Below, piece by piece: positions 1 to 16,136 of a stretch of DNA of 64,000 nt (position 1 is its first letter; each line of letters opens with the position of its first letter). The DNA lies in NCBI GenBank assembly GCA_018806985.1, contig JADANN010000424.1, positions 182,501-246,500 of the forward strand. Reading direction: 5' to 3'. Under the pieces are notes generated by a model. That model saw only the letters and a list, made by a program, of their open reading frames with translations. It was not told where the DNA came from and ran no database searches. This stretch comes from Angiostrongylus vasorum (Eukaryota; Nematoda; Chromadorea; Rhabditida; Metastrongylidae). The translations under genes and the position numbers were made by a program.

Positions 1-1398
1 CATTGCGTGCAATATGAGTCAATAGGCACGTGTTCACACGTCATTCTCCCCGACAACACGTCGCCCAGATCGACGTCGGACAACCAGTAAATCTCAAAAC
101 CCTACCAGTAGTACGAACGAAACGAGTGAGAATTCTGACATTATCAATTCCTCGCTATCGAAACTCCAGCTTATCTGATTCTCAAGCAGTTCTCTTTGTG
201 TATTTCCCATCTGTCTTTTACAAAGGTCTGTTAAGAATCTTTCATCTTATTTTTAATAATTACCTCCATTTATGCATTAACATTACTGCACAGTACCCTA
301 TGATGTAAACAGTAGAGCTATTGCTACATTGTTAAGTCATATTTACTCCTTGAACCCATCTTGGACACAGAGTAAACGTACAACATATGGTCACGGATGT
401 GACCGTTTTCCTGATCCTACGTCAAAATTCCCTTTCCGGAAGTGGAAGAATATTCGTTGTCGTTGTTGCGATATTTGTTTGAGAGCCACATCGGCTTTCT
501 GCTATTGTTCCAACGGCAAATATTGCAACTTAGGTTGCTTTGGTCCTTAGTAACGTATCATCGCCTTAGTGTGTATGATTTCATCCAACTGTACCATGTA
601 TTTTTATTATGTCACTGCACAGTTTGCCCAGTTTTTACCTACATGGCGCAACGTTTAACCCATTGTCATGGAAAATGAATAGTTCTCAATGCACACTACC
701 GTACCAGTCTGAAGTCTTTCTAGTCCGTGCTCGAAGTACAACACTCTAAACATCCTACGATGGGCAACTGAATTGAGAATGGTGTCTGGTCTAACACTGA
801 CGACTTTATATTCAATTCGTCAAATGTCAACTCATATACCTATTTTGAATAGGCATTCTTTCAGCGATTCCGCAGTTCTCAAACGGGTTTTCATGATGAA
901 GTTTCTTTTTCAGGCGCCGAAATTAATGAACACCTTCAACAAGTCAAAATTTCATTAAAACTAATCTATCTAATCTTAAAAATCAGTGCATTACAAATCA
1001 TATTACATTCTCTATGAAACCTATAAAACGATCAATTCAGAGGTCTTTATGCTAAATTCTGTAACCTACGTGGACCATTTTTGTTTGATCAAGCCACCGG
1101 AACAACACTTCTCGACAGCTATTGCGAGGATCCACTAGAGAGTGCCCAGCAGATGGAACAAACAAAAATATAGGTTTGGTCTCATGCAACAAGAGAACTT
1201 TGTGGAACAACTCCTGCTTATCAAAGTGATCAAACTGTTAACATCGAATACTGCATGAATGCTCACCGTCGAAAAGCTCTACGATTCGGGAACTTATCAA
1301 AACAGAGTAGCAAAAAATGAACAGTTTCTGAACATTTGAAGATCAACCTAATAAGTGCTAACAACTAGTGATAGTAGTAACAGTAACTAGTCGTGGGA
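1..1398. other. 3' flank of HPRT, nothing recognised
   Basis: AT-rich sequence downstream of the HPRT stop codon. Only short open frames are present, without recognisable motifs, and I see no copy of the repeat families found elsewhere in the window. It probably includes the HPRT 3' UTR, but I see no clear AATAAA on the minus strand close to the stop. Confidence 0.4.
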
Positions 1399-3691
1399 TT
1401 AAGTGCTCTTGTACTTTTCTATTCCAGCTGGGCTCATCACACATATGTGATTTAGATCACGAAACTTCTGATTATAGTCCAATCCATAGCCAACAATGAA
1501 CTTGTTGGGAATATTAAATGCGACGAAGTCCTCAGTGATGGTAACTTTCCGAGGTACTCTCTTCGAAAGTAACAATGCTGTCCATATTTTTTTCGCACCT
1601 GTGAAGGAATATGGATGAGAGGAGTTGCTTCATAAGTTTGGCAATAGTAGTTTCATAGCTTACCGCATTGTTTCAGAGTATGAATGAGTTTAGACAATGT
1701 AAGACCCGTATCAACTATATCGTCCACTATCTAAAAAGGAGTCTTTACTTCTTTGAAACTTAGTGTACGTCTAGGAAACAGGTTTGTCGCACTGATTTCA
1801 GATTGCTGCCTTACCTGTTATCTGCGAAGTACCAAAATACAAAGGGCAAACGCTTGTAACTACCGAACGTATTTGGTCACCCATGATGCCGTACCCTTTT
1901 GAACGAAATAGCTGACGTGCATTTTCCACAGAAAATCAAAGTTTGCCATGCATTTCTATCTTAACAAGGGCGCGTGTAGCGCAGTGGTTGGAGGTGCCCT
2001 GAAATACACATGGGATCGATCCCCGCATCTAAGGGTCACCAAGCCTTCTATCCCTCCGGATTTGGCGAATTGGTGCCATACTTGTCTGGGAGAATAGCAG
2101 CACTGGCTCAATACATCAGTAGGCCACGGCCAGTCGTTGTAAAGCCGAGTTATGCATTCAAACATCTCCAACGATGTTTAATAAAGTCGAATGCGTACCC
2201 CTCAGGAACTGATCAACGCCGACAGCTTTATCCTTTCATCCTTCCTATCTTAACAAGAAAACTATTAAGCAGGTGAAAGAATCACCTTCATAAGAAGTAG
2301 ATGAAACGTCTCTGGTCAAATGAGCTTTCATTTTCCTTTCAGTTAAAGAATACTCTTTTGTCGTTCACATCTACATAACATTAATAAGCGAAAATAGCCA
2401 AATAATCGACATAAAGTACACTCCCAAGAAACTGTGCAACTAGGAAGCACGAATAATATATAATTAAGATCGGAAAACTTGCCAAAACATTCTTTCCTCG
2501 AAGTTCCTCGAGATTACTGAGTCCAATAATTTGAACTGTTCCAGAGCTAACATCATCTTCGTAACTTTTACACCGAATGAAATCGACTGTCATAGGCTCT
2601 TTACACAACCATCGAGCATTTCCGAGTTCATCCACCAAAGCGTTAAAAAATTTGTAGGAACCCTTTAGCACACAGAGTAGTGACAGCTGATCAGCTCCTA
2701 TTGTTTCGTGGATGTCTGAAGCAGAAAATATTAGAGAAGACATGGTAGTGATCGATTTGAATCTTCAACTAGACAGAAAACCTTTTGCTAGTCGCCTGAC
2801 GCGATCGCGTATGAGTCCTTCTGTAATCACAACGGCGGATAGATCACCTTCATAACAGCGCGGAATGTCAAATGCATTCAATGGCATCTGAAAAACTGAT
2901 GAAACTCTCAAAAGAAAAAGAACATTCTCCAATTTGAGTTTAGTTGTTTCCAATGCTACTCCTTGTCCGGTTGGTTTTATAAATATTAGTACTTGGATAT
3001 TTGGTTGGCCCGTCTTCACTAGTTGTGAAGGCCCGACCATAATTTCCATTCTCCGGAGATTTGCTGGTTTAACCACTGTGGTTCTCTGGAGTCCTGAGCA
3101 CAAAGTCTGCCCCAGGTCGCCACCACCACACGCAGTTGCCGTCCTTGTGGGTCAAAGGGAGATTTGCCACCATGCGACTAGTTTGATACCAGGACAGTGG
3201 TGGATCCTGTATTGGTACACTCTTATCTGGGTTTCTTGATGGAAACGCCAGACTCCTTCTCAGCTTGGGAGATCGTGCGGAAGGGATGATTCCCCCCGCT
3301 GTACATCGCAGCCCGACACCCAGAAACACCTCCCATCCACGATGAGGCGGTAAACCGTTAGGAGGTTTTACAAATATTCCTCAATGTTATAAACTTTCAT
3401 TATCATAATAGGTGATGGCACTCTTCACCCCTTCGTTTCACAATATGCACTTCATAAAAGCTTACTATGCATTAGTTAACAGAGAATGGATCAGTCTGTT
3501 AATACTTCTGTCCATTCTTAACTTGTACTCACAGAAAGCATACATTACTGAAGGTCCATTAACAAGGTAACTTGATTTATGAAGAAATATATCGTAAGTT
3601 AAAGCAAGAGCAGTGGAAACAATCTATAAATAGAATGGAAAAGAATACTCACCTCAAAGTCATCCGGAATAGTAGCTTCGCTCTGTGCCAT
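1399..3691 (-). CDS. hprt-1: Hypoxanthine-guanine phosphoribosyltransferase, 5 exons
   Basis: Purine salvage enzyme: it joins hypoxanthine or guanine to PRPP, giving IMP or GMP in the cytosol. Exons (minus strand): 3691-3653, 2887-2782, 2715-2483, 1730-1664, 1598-1399. They join in phase to 214 residues; human HPRT1 has 218. Visible signatures are VLKGSYKFF, the flexible-loop segment PMTVDFIRCKSY, the PRPP-binding loop IVDDIVDTGLT (residues 127-137) and the C-terminal VGYGLDYNQKFRDLNHICV. The start ATG lies 2 nt after an acceptor-like TTTTGATTAG. The intron between exons 3 and 4 needs a GC donor. Intron 1 holds a family B repeat and intron 3 a family A SINE. The closest neighbour on the same strand is RIO2 kinase, 5.6 kb upstream. 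The function is firm from sequence similarity; exact exon ends are predictions. Confidence 0.95.
1968..2250 (+). repeat. Family A tRNA-headed SINE, copy 1
   Basis: Inside HPRT intron 3, opposite in orientation to the gene. It opens with GGGCGCGTGTAGCGCAGTGG (box A type), has GGGATCGATCCCCGC (box B type) about 45 nt later, and ends in a TTTATCCTTTCATCCTT tail. A 71-codon and an 88-codon open frame here are by-products of the repeat. Confidence 0.85.
2476..2483 (-). other. GC splice donor (GC-AG intron) in HPRT
   Basis: Exon 3 reads ...AAT GTT TTG and is followed by GCAAGT rather than GTAAGT. The next exon opens with ATA GTG GAC GAT after TTTTTAG. Only this junction preserves the conserved N-V-L-I-V-D-D run. 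The rest of the donor matches the strong consensus, which is typical of genuine GC-AG introns. Confidence 0.8.
2989..3366 (-). repeat. Family B repeat, copy 1
   Basis: Full-length-looking copy in HPRT intron 1. Read on the minus strand it starts at the CCTAACGGTTTACCGCCTCA segment and ends with the family B tail (ATATCCAAGTACT). The 101-aa plus-strand and 86-aa minus-strand open frames over it are repeat sequence, not genes. Confidence 0.8.
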
Positions 3692-3693
3692 AT

Positions 3694-3704
3694 CTAATCA
3701 AAAC
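3694..3704 (-). promoter_or_regulatory. Probable trans-splice acceptor of HPRT
   Basis: The minus strand reads TTTTGATTAG, then two bases, then ATG. An AG acceptor this close to a start codon, with no coding sequence upstream, is the usual signature of spliced-leader addition in nematodes. Confidence 0.6.
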
Positions 3705-4858
3705 TTAAAAAGACCTCATTAGTCAAGCCAAAATGATAAAACAGTCTTGAGAACAAGAAAAAGCGTGCATTCTTTAAAACCGAACTTCATTGATTGGAAC
3801 GAAATCGACTAGAATATAGAGATTTTCGCCTACGAGGAATATGTTCTGGTTTTCTGCCACGACGAAATGCTCACTGTCCGGAACACACGAAACCTGTTTT
3901 CTCTTTTTTGCGAGAATACCCGTCTGGCGAGCATGAAGACCGTTGAACAATGGTCGCGCAGCAGGAAATGATGGTATTCCCTAATTTACCGCTCTACAGG
4001 TTCTAATAGTTTTTATTTGTAATTATTAAAGCTCCGATAAATACTTTTTCTCGGCTACCGCGCCTGCGTAGGAGGTTTTCAAAAACTGATTTTCACTTCC
4101 AGTTTCTTCAGAGTCTTAATTCTAAACAAATTTCAAGTCTAAAGAAGATTTCACAAAAACTTTTCATAACCTTAAGGCGTTAGGACAGAGTCTTTCCTGT
4201 AAATACGCAAAGTTTTCACCTCCTTTCTTACACTATTAGTGAACAAATAATGACCTAATACAAAAAAACCGCTTCATCGAGAATCTATTAAACAAAAAAA
4301 TAAAAAATAATAAAAATATTTGAAAAACAAAAAGGAAGAACGAAAAAAAAGAACAAAAATTTGGCTAAATCATTAGATATTGTCGCGTGCCAAAAATCTG
4401 AAACGTCTCGTTAAACATGAAGGCAAAATAGCAGTAAGCAATCTAGGTAACGACTGAGTTCTGTCCCCAAGTCCCCTCAAATTTCGGCCTTTTAGCTCCA
4501 GGAAGATACCGTATTCCTCCAGGTTTAGGCATTCTGTTCGGTCAATTGATATCAGAACTATGTGGAAAGAACCTAGAACTTCTGTTTCAATCCAACTGTA
4601 GTCAGCTGCATGAGCATCCGCCGTATTCTGAGTAGGTCACTTTTTTAAAAAGTCGAATCATCGACAGTCAGTTCGCATAAGAAGTGTGTCCAGTATTAAG
4701 TCAAAAAATCAACTCGGATAAAGAAAGAGGTCACGTATAGTTATGAAATATTCGTCATTGTGGTTCCTCTGAGTTTTTAAACCATCATCAGGATTCCTGT
4801 ACTAGAATTGTAATATTGCTCGCCGAATACTCAACACTATTTCTGAATCCTGTGAACC
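3705..4858. other. Intergenic, nothing recognised
   Basis: Upstream flank of HPRT. It includes a strongly A-rich patch at about 4260-4350. No open frame or repeat that I can support. Confidence 0.4.
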
Positions 4859-5142
4859 CAGCGCGCATGTGGTGCAGTGGTAGGAGGCGCCCTGCAATAC
4901 ACATGGGATCGATTCTCGCGCCCATGGCCCACCAAGCTTTCCATGCCTCCGGGGTCGGCAAATTGGTACCAGACCTGTTTGGGAGGATAGCAGCACTGGC
5001 TCGATACGTCTGTAGGCCACCGCAAGTCATTGTAAAGGCCAGATATACATTCAATCACCTCCAAACGAGCTTAATGAAGTCGGATGCATGGCACATCCCT
5101 AGAGGATTGATCAGCGCCGACAGCTCTACCTTTTTATCCTTT
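4859..5142 (+). repeat. Family A SINE, copy 2
   Basis: Head GCGCGCATGTGGTGCAGTGG, box B GGGATCGATTCTCGCGCCC, then the body ending in a TTTTTATCCTTTC tail. The overlapping 130-aa and 88-aa open frames are carried by the repeat. Confidence 0.85.
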
Positions 5143-5819
5143 CTATGTGAACCCAGTGAAGCAGTTTATCTGACCTCGGCTTTTCCATCCAGGTGTTCAT
5201 TTTTGTGAACCTACCTTGACACACACGCCTCCTTAAGACATACCATGCAGCACGTCCTACAATGCATCTACAGTACCCGAACTTGTTCAATCTCCTTGTC
5301 TGCCATAACAGTACACTATGTAGTTTTTGTTGTTCTTCACAGACGTTTGTACCAGCTGTCAAGAGATAGTTGATATTGTAGTAGTACTCTGTGGCAATAC
5401 ACTAGCCTCTCTTTAGAACAGTATTTTCCAGGCATCGCTCAATAACAATGGTTACTTCGTTCTCGATGAAGAGAACTCTAAAGAAAGCTTATCTACACTC
5501 GAATGTTTTCCACCGAAATCATGAAAATATGTGGCCAAATATATTGAGTGTTAACATCAGCCTTTCCAAGCTGTTAGTAACGCGGCACCTGCCAAAAAGT
5601 TGACCATTGTGAACTATACGCATGAACAATCTGTCAGCTCATCAAAAATACGCTACCTTATGAGAACTGACTGTTTAAACAGTAATATTTAGTCGTCCTG
5701 GTCGAGAACAACTGATATAGACAGTGACTCACCACTAAGTGCAAAATACTGGTAAACTTCTTGTTCTTTTCGATTTAGCTTCTTTATCAACAAAACGAAG
5801 TCTCTCTGTATATCACTCC

Positions 5820-6065
5820 TTGAGGGATTCGTTATGCATTCGACTTCATTAAGCATCGTTTGGAGGTGTATGAATGCATATCTGGCCTTTACATTGACTC
5901 GCGGTGGCCTACCGATGCATCGAGCCAGTGCTGCTATCCTTCCAGACAAGTCTCGTACCAATTTGCCGACCCCGAAAGGATAGAAGCCTTGGTGAGCCAT
6001 GGGCGTTGGAATCAATTCCACGTGTGTGTTGCAGGGCGCCTCCGACCACTGCGCCACATGCGCTC
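5820..6065 (-). repeat. Family A SINE, copy 3
   Basis: Minus-strand copy: the body starts at the CATTCGACTTCATTAAGCAT segment and runs to the head GCGCCACATGCG at the right edge. The 3' tail is degraded. Open frames of 139 aa (minus) and 95 aa (plus) across it are repeat-derived. Confidence 0.8.
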
Positions 6066-6069
6066 TCTC

Positions 6070-7345
6070 TGTATACTCCACAGATGCTTTCACAAAACTA
6101 CGACGCATTACATGTCCTGATGACGAGCTACCAACAAGGCTACCTCAGGATTCCAAGAACGTTGAACCACTGTTCATCATGCCAACAGTGAAAGAAGACG
6201 ACAGATCCTCAAACTGGAATTGACATCATACAGAAAACCAACCACTATCTTGAATAGGGTTTGCAAGGCGAGGGGTTGAAGTGCCAGGGGCCGCAGAAGA
6301 CGTGGACAAGGACCACTTAAACTCCTCAGCACCACACAGTTTAGTGAGATTTAGTGCTTAGTTATTCGTTTCTCATGACACGTATAGAGTACCACATTAA
6401 AACACACAGCTGGAAGCTTAACCTTCACAACCTGTGCCGATTTTTCGATAACTGGATCACTTGACATAAAGTCAAAGAAATGAGCTCATTACATCTTTCT
6501 ATGGGTATAAATGATCCTATCTAGAGTGTTATTTTAATTCTAGACTTGTTTACAAGAAAGAAGGTTCTTAATGCTAGTCTGACAACGGGCAAATCAGCAA
6601 TACATTCGAGGACACCAGCACGTCTTGCTTGGCGAAATTCGATTTATAAACAGCATCGCTGTTCGAACATCGAACCTCCAACATAGAAGGCGAAAAGAGA
6701 AAGACCGAGCAATCCAGGAAAAAACCTGGATATTCTCGTTACGAAGTGAGAAAACTGGTGTCCTGTTGACAAATGCCCTGTGCGTTACACAGGTATTTCT
6801 ACGAATGCAACACGCCGCGATATGTCAGTGTAGTTAAGCTGGAAGGTGCAAATATTTTCGGCTATACATGAATGGGAATCTATTCACATCTTCTGAGTAC
6901 CTCCTCTCTTCCGTGCCTATCGCTTAGTTGAAGTCATCAGTTCCAAAGGCCTAGTTTTCTGCTCATACGTCGCAGAAAAAGCCCTAGGAGTCGAAATGAA
7001 TTTTTCAGCACGAACACTACCATTAACACGTTAAACGCATTCGCAACGATGCCTAAATTTGGGAGGGACATCGTCAGAGGAAAGCGCCTCATTGCTCGCC
7101 ATGCGCAGGACCCGCCGAATTCTATGATACGGTCGACTTTGTATGCCACGTCTGACCACGCCCCTTCCTTGTTTTTTCGCCCTAGAATCGAGTTTTCCAA
7201 GGTCTTCCACTCATTTCTACGTCTTTTCCTAGTATTGGACGCATCTTCTATGCTATTCCATGTAACTCACATAATTTTGGAACATCTCTAATTTCCGTCC
7301 ACAATCCAAGCACAGTGCTCTTAGTCCCTTGGAAGTGTTCTCCAA
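6070..7345. other. Intergenic, nothing recognised
   Basis: No coding signal, RNA gene or known repeat family that I can support. Open frames are under 90 codons, in conflicting frames. Confidence 0.35.
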
Positions 7346-7349
7346 TACA

Positions 7350-7604
7350 AAAGGATAAATGATAAAGCTCTCGGCACTTATCAATCCCTGAGAGATGCGC
7401 CATGCATTCGACTTCATTAAGCATCGCTGGACGTGACTCGCCGTGGCTTACCTATGCATCGAGCCAGTGCTGCTATCCTTTCAGACAGGTCTGGTAATAA
7501 TTTGCCGTTCCCGAAAGGATGGAAGGCTTGCTAGAGGCGCGGGAGGCGATCCCATGTGTATTGTAGCGCGCCTCCGACCACTGCACCACACGAGCCCATT
7601 GGTC
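7350..7604 (-). repeat. Family A SINE, copy 4
   Basis: The tail side reads AAAGGATAAATGATAAAGCT on the plus strand, followed by the family A body. The head, at the right edge, contains the complement of the box A region (CGACCACTGCACCACACGAG). Confidence 0.8.
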
Positions 7605-7797
7605 TCCAATATACATTCAGGATATTTCGGCATATTCAAATCGCTTATTCCACTCATATACCAGAGAATGGAGGCGAGAGTAGTGATCAGATAGGTGATG
7701 TAGGAAGTCAGTTCACAAAGAATTTGATAGTTCATGACCACTGAATTATCTAGAGCACTTAGTTTGAAATGAAGACACCACTTCTGATGGGATGCAC

Positions 7798-8188
7798 TTG
7801 CTTGATACTTGATATTTGAATAGCCCCTCCTCACTGGTTGTGCGGGCTCCAGCATAACTTCCACTTTTTCGGAAATTTCCTGTTTAAGCTATTGTGGTTC
7901 CCTGGAATCCCGAGGTCAGCCTGGCCAAAGTCCGCCCCGGGTCTTCACCACCACAGGCAGTCGTAGCCCTTGTGGATCAGAGGGAGATTTGCCACCATAC
8001 GACTTTGATACCAGGACAGTGGTGGATCCCGGCATTGGTTTACTCTTAGCTAGGCTTCCTGATAAAAACGCTGGACTCCTTCTCAGCTTGGGAGGCCCTC
8101 CCAGGCGGATGAATTCCCCCGCTGTACATCGCGGTCCGATATCCAGGAACACCCTCCCAGCCACGATGTAAACCGTTGGAAGGAGGAT
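7798..8188 (-). repeat. Family B repeat, copy 2
   Basis: Near full-length copy. The right edge carries GTAAACCGTTGGAAGG and the left edge the AAGT-type tail (CTTGATACTTGATATTTG on the plus strand). The internal CCACCACAGGCAGTCG and CCAGGACAGTGGTGGATCC segments are shared with the other copies. Confidence 0.8.
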
Positions 8189-8194
8189 GACTTA

Positions 8195-9300
8195 GCAAAT
8201 ATATATTTATGAATTATCTACTCATTGATTTTTGGAATCTGCTTGTGAACGAAGTGAGCACAGAAGACAAGGATCAAACAAGGAAATCGGCGAACAGTGG
8301 AGATATGTGTTTAACGAGTACAAGGGAAGAACAACCGTGACATCAAATTGTTCAAACTGTGCACAAGAAATCTTGCTCAGTTAGCACTACTATGTACGAC
8401 ACTAAAGTAATCAGAACAGGAGCTGTGGCTGTTGCAAAGATGTGCATGAAAATCTTTTTATGAGAAAGGCATTTGCACGCTGATAACCAATGCAGAAGCC
8501 TTAGCCATCGAGTGACTGCTGCTTCCACACGAGTACGCAGGCAAATGGCTCATGCACAAAGAACAGAAGAGATCTCTTCATGGTTGTCCAGTAGAAGCTT
8601 AGCAAAGCGCAATCAAATGTGCAACAGGATGTTGGCGGTATTATTGATGATGGATTGCGGAGATAAACCGGAGCACTATCATCACGACCACGACATTTGA
8701 CGCAATCCCTCCTCACTAAGTCATCAACGCTACAGATTGTCAAACTTTTAGGGACACAGTTTTCCCCTAACTTATTCACAGAGACATGTTGGATGAACCT
8801 ATGGACGAACTGTGAGAATACAGAGATCCCAACTAATGAGTCCAAATTACAAGCATAGACATCCAGTAAATTAAATGCATACTGTCCACTTTTCCCCACG
8901 TATAGTTCGAAACAGAACACATATAGCACCTTCAAGAATATCCTCCTTAATGTATTTCTTTTTAAGAACACTAGATTCTTTGCAAAATCTGAGTTCAAGA
9001 AATCTAAAATTACGTTGAGATTTGTAGTAAGGATAACTGGGAAGCACCAGAAATGAACAGAACGATTACAATGAAACTGTTTTATTTTCGTACTGTAATA
9101 GAAATGACGGTAAAAGACGATTGAGGAAAGTGACAAGTGTGAGGCGACGATCTGCATGGAACACAGCTCCACTACCAGCATTAGAGAAACATTACAGAAA
9201 AAACACTTGCCTACCAACAAATCCCATAGATAAATAACTAACCAACAAATAAAGTGAAAACAAACAGAATACGACGCCTAAGAACCCACAAAACTTGTAG
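8195..9300. other. 3' flank of RIO2 kinase with an unexplained 239-codon open frame
   Basis: The minus strand is open from 9220 to 8501 (239 codons), starting at an alternative start codon. It is Cys- and Phe-rich and I recognise no domain. The opposite strand is also open over parts of it. It lies directly downstream of the RIO2 stop and overlaps the expected 3' UTR, so I do not call it a gene. Confidence 0.3.
9081..9086 (-). terminator. Candidate polyadenylation signal of RIO2 kinase
   Basis: AATAAA on the minus strand, 218 nt downstream of the RIO2 stop codon, in AT-rich sequence. The position fits a short nematode 3' UTR. Confidence 0.45.
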
Positions 9301-9303
9301 GTC

Positions 9304-14753
<5,450 letters not shown>

Positions 14754-14763
14754 CCTACAAAAC
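14754..14763 (-). promoter_or_regulatory. Probable trans-splice acceptor of RIO2 kinase
   Basis: The minus strand reads GTTTTGTAG, then one G, then the start ATG. This is a 3' splice acceptor abutting the start codon and fits spliced-leader addition. Confidence 0.6.
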
Positions 14764-14764
14764 G

Positions 14765-15215
14765 TCACGACAGAAATCACGGAGGCACTTTCTCCATCGT
14801 AGTAGGCAAACTCTTAAGTGACATATAAGAATAAGGTAACAATAAACCCGATGTTTACGTACATTACTGATTGCGAATAGATTTATTTTCAAAATTGCCG
14901 ACAAAAACATTGAAGCATTAAGTGCACAAACACCTTAATGGACTGCACATTATAGAAGAGAACAATCAGATAAGAAATCTATAACTTCCCGAAGCTAAGT
15001 TTTAAGATTATTAATGTGTAAAAGATGCATGTTAGAAAGCATTCCTTCATGAAGATTGACACAAATCTAGAAATCTGATGCCAGTTTATATAACAGAGTA
15101 CGGCGCACCCAGATCGCTTCTAAATGTAGACAATAACAGAACAAACAAAAATATAATATGTATGGAAGAATATGTATACGTAAATATGGAGGAGAATAAT
15201 CAAAATTAAACCGGT
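14765..15215. other. Intergenic, nothing recognised
   Basis: Short region between RIO2 exon 1 and the family D SINE. A 159-codon minus-strand open frame (15546-15067) runs through it but is mostly composed of the SINE. Confidence 0.4.
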
Positions 15216-15218
15216 AAA

Positions 15219-15562
15219 CGGGGTGAGTAGCGCGGTGGTGTTGGTGCCGTTCATAACGAGCATGGTGGTCGTTCGAATCCGTCCCAAGCTCACCAAGCCT
15301 CTCATCCACTGCAGTATAGAGAAATTGGTACCTGAGTTTACTCCCCTCAATAGTAATGTTGGAAAGCCACAGCCCGATTATCCCAGGATTCCAGGGAGAG
15401 TGGACTCGACCAGATTTCAAAGACATTTGCGAAGAAGATGGAATCCTCAAGCAGCAGTTGCAACCACAAGCGAAAATTCCGAAGAGCTTCATGAGTGAGG
15501 GTGCTAGGAAATAGATCGAATGCAAGAAATCCTGGAATTGGCACACTGGATGTGAAGACGGG
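15219..15562 (+). repeat. Family D tRNA-headed SINE, copy 1
   Basis: The head GGGTGAGTAGCGCGGTGGTG is followed by GTCGTTCGAATCCGTCCCAA (box B type). The body carries AGAGTGGACTCGACCAGATT and AGATCGAATGCAAGAAATCC, both shared with the copy at 30.6-31.0 kb. Confidence 0.7.
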
Positions 15563-15687
15563 TCATGTAAAAAAAAGTAGGAGCACCTTTAAACATCTAC
15601 CACTGTATCGCTTCTATGCGGAAGATCAAAAAAGAAACAAAAACTCAACTGCGCACAGCACTACGCTGAAAAAGGTTTGAACATCGC

Positions 15688-15942
15688 GATAAAGGATAAA
15701 AGATAAATCATCCGGAACTGTTCAATCCCTAAGGGAGGCGCCATGCATTTTTCAAGCGCCGTTAAAGGTGATAGAAAACATATGACTTAAACAACCACGG
15801 TGACCACTCAATGTATCAAGTCAGTTCTTATGTACTTCCAGATAAGTCCGCAACCAACCAACCGATCTCCTAAGGAATGGATTCAACTAGCGACCACGGA
15901 TATATTACGGGGTACCTCCAACCGCAGCGCTACCCACCCCAT
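15688..15942 (-). repeat. Family A SINE, copy 7 (diverged)
   Basis: Tail side GGATAAAAGATAAATCATCC, then GTTCAATCCCTAAGGGAGGC and a diverged body, ending at AACCGCAGCGCTACCCACCC (complement of the box A region). Confidence 0.7.
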
Positions 15943-16136
15943 GAACGACGTGATATCTCAAACTTAATTAGGGTAGTTGGTGAGGAACTGTATACTCACA
16001 GCAACTATAAGAGAAGTATACAATGAGCATCACGTAAAGAATTCTGTAAAACCTAAACATTTCATAGCAAGCACCAAAGCAGTTCTTCAACTGCAATAAA
16101 TAGATACACATCACTTTAAACGCCTAATTTTGACGG

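Noticed and set aside
4816..5208. 130-codon plus-strand open frame, and the similar ones at 5689-6108, 25719-26060, 41167-41598 and 56829-57191
   Set aside because: All show the same peptide pattern (for example VGKLVPDLSGRIAALARYIG) because they are translations of family A SINE copies.
8473..8700. 75-codon plus-strand frame
   Set aside because: Lies opposite the unexplained minus-strand frame and has no motif. Both may be chance.
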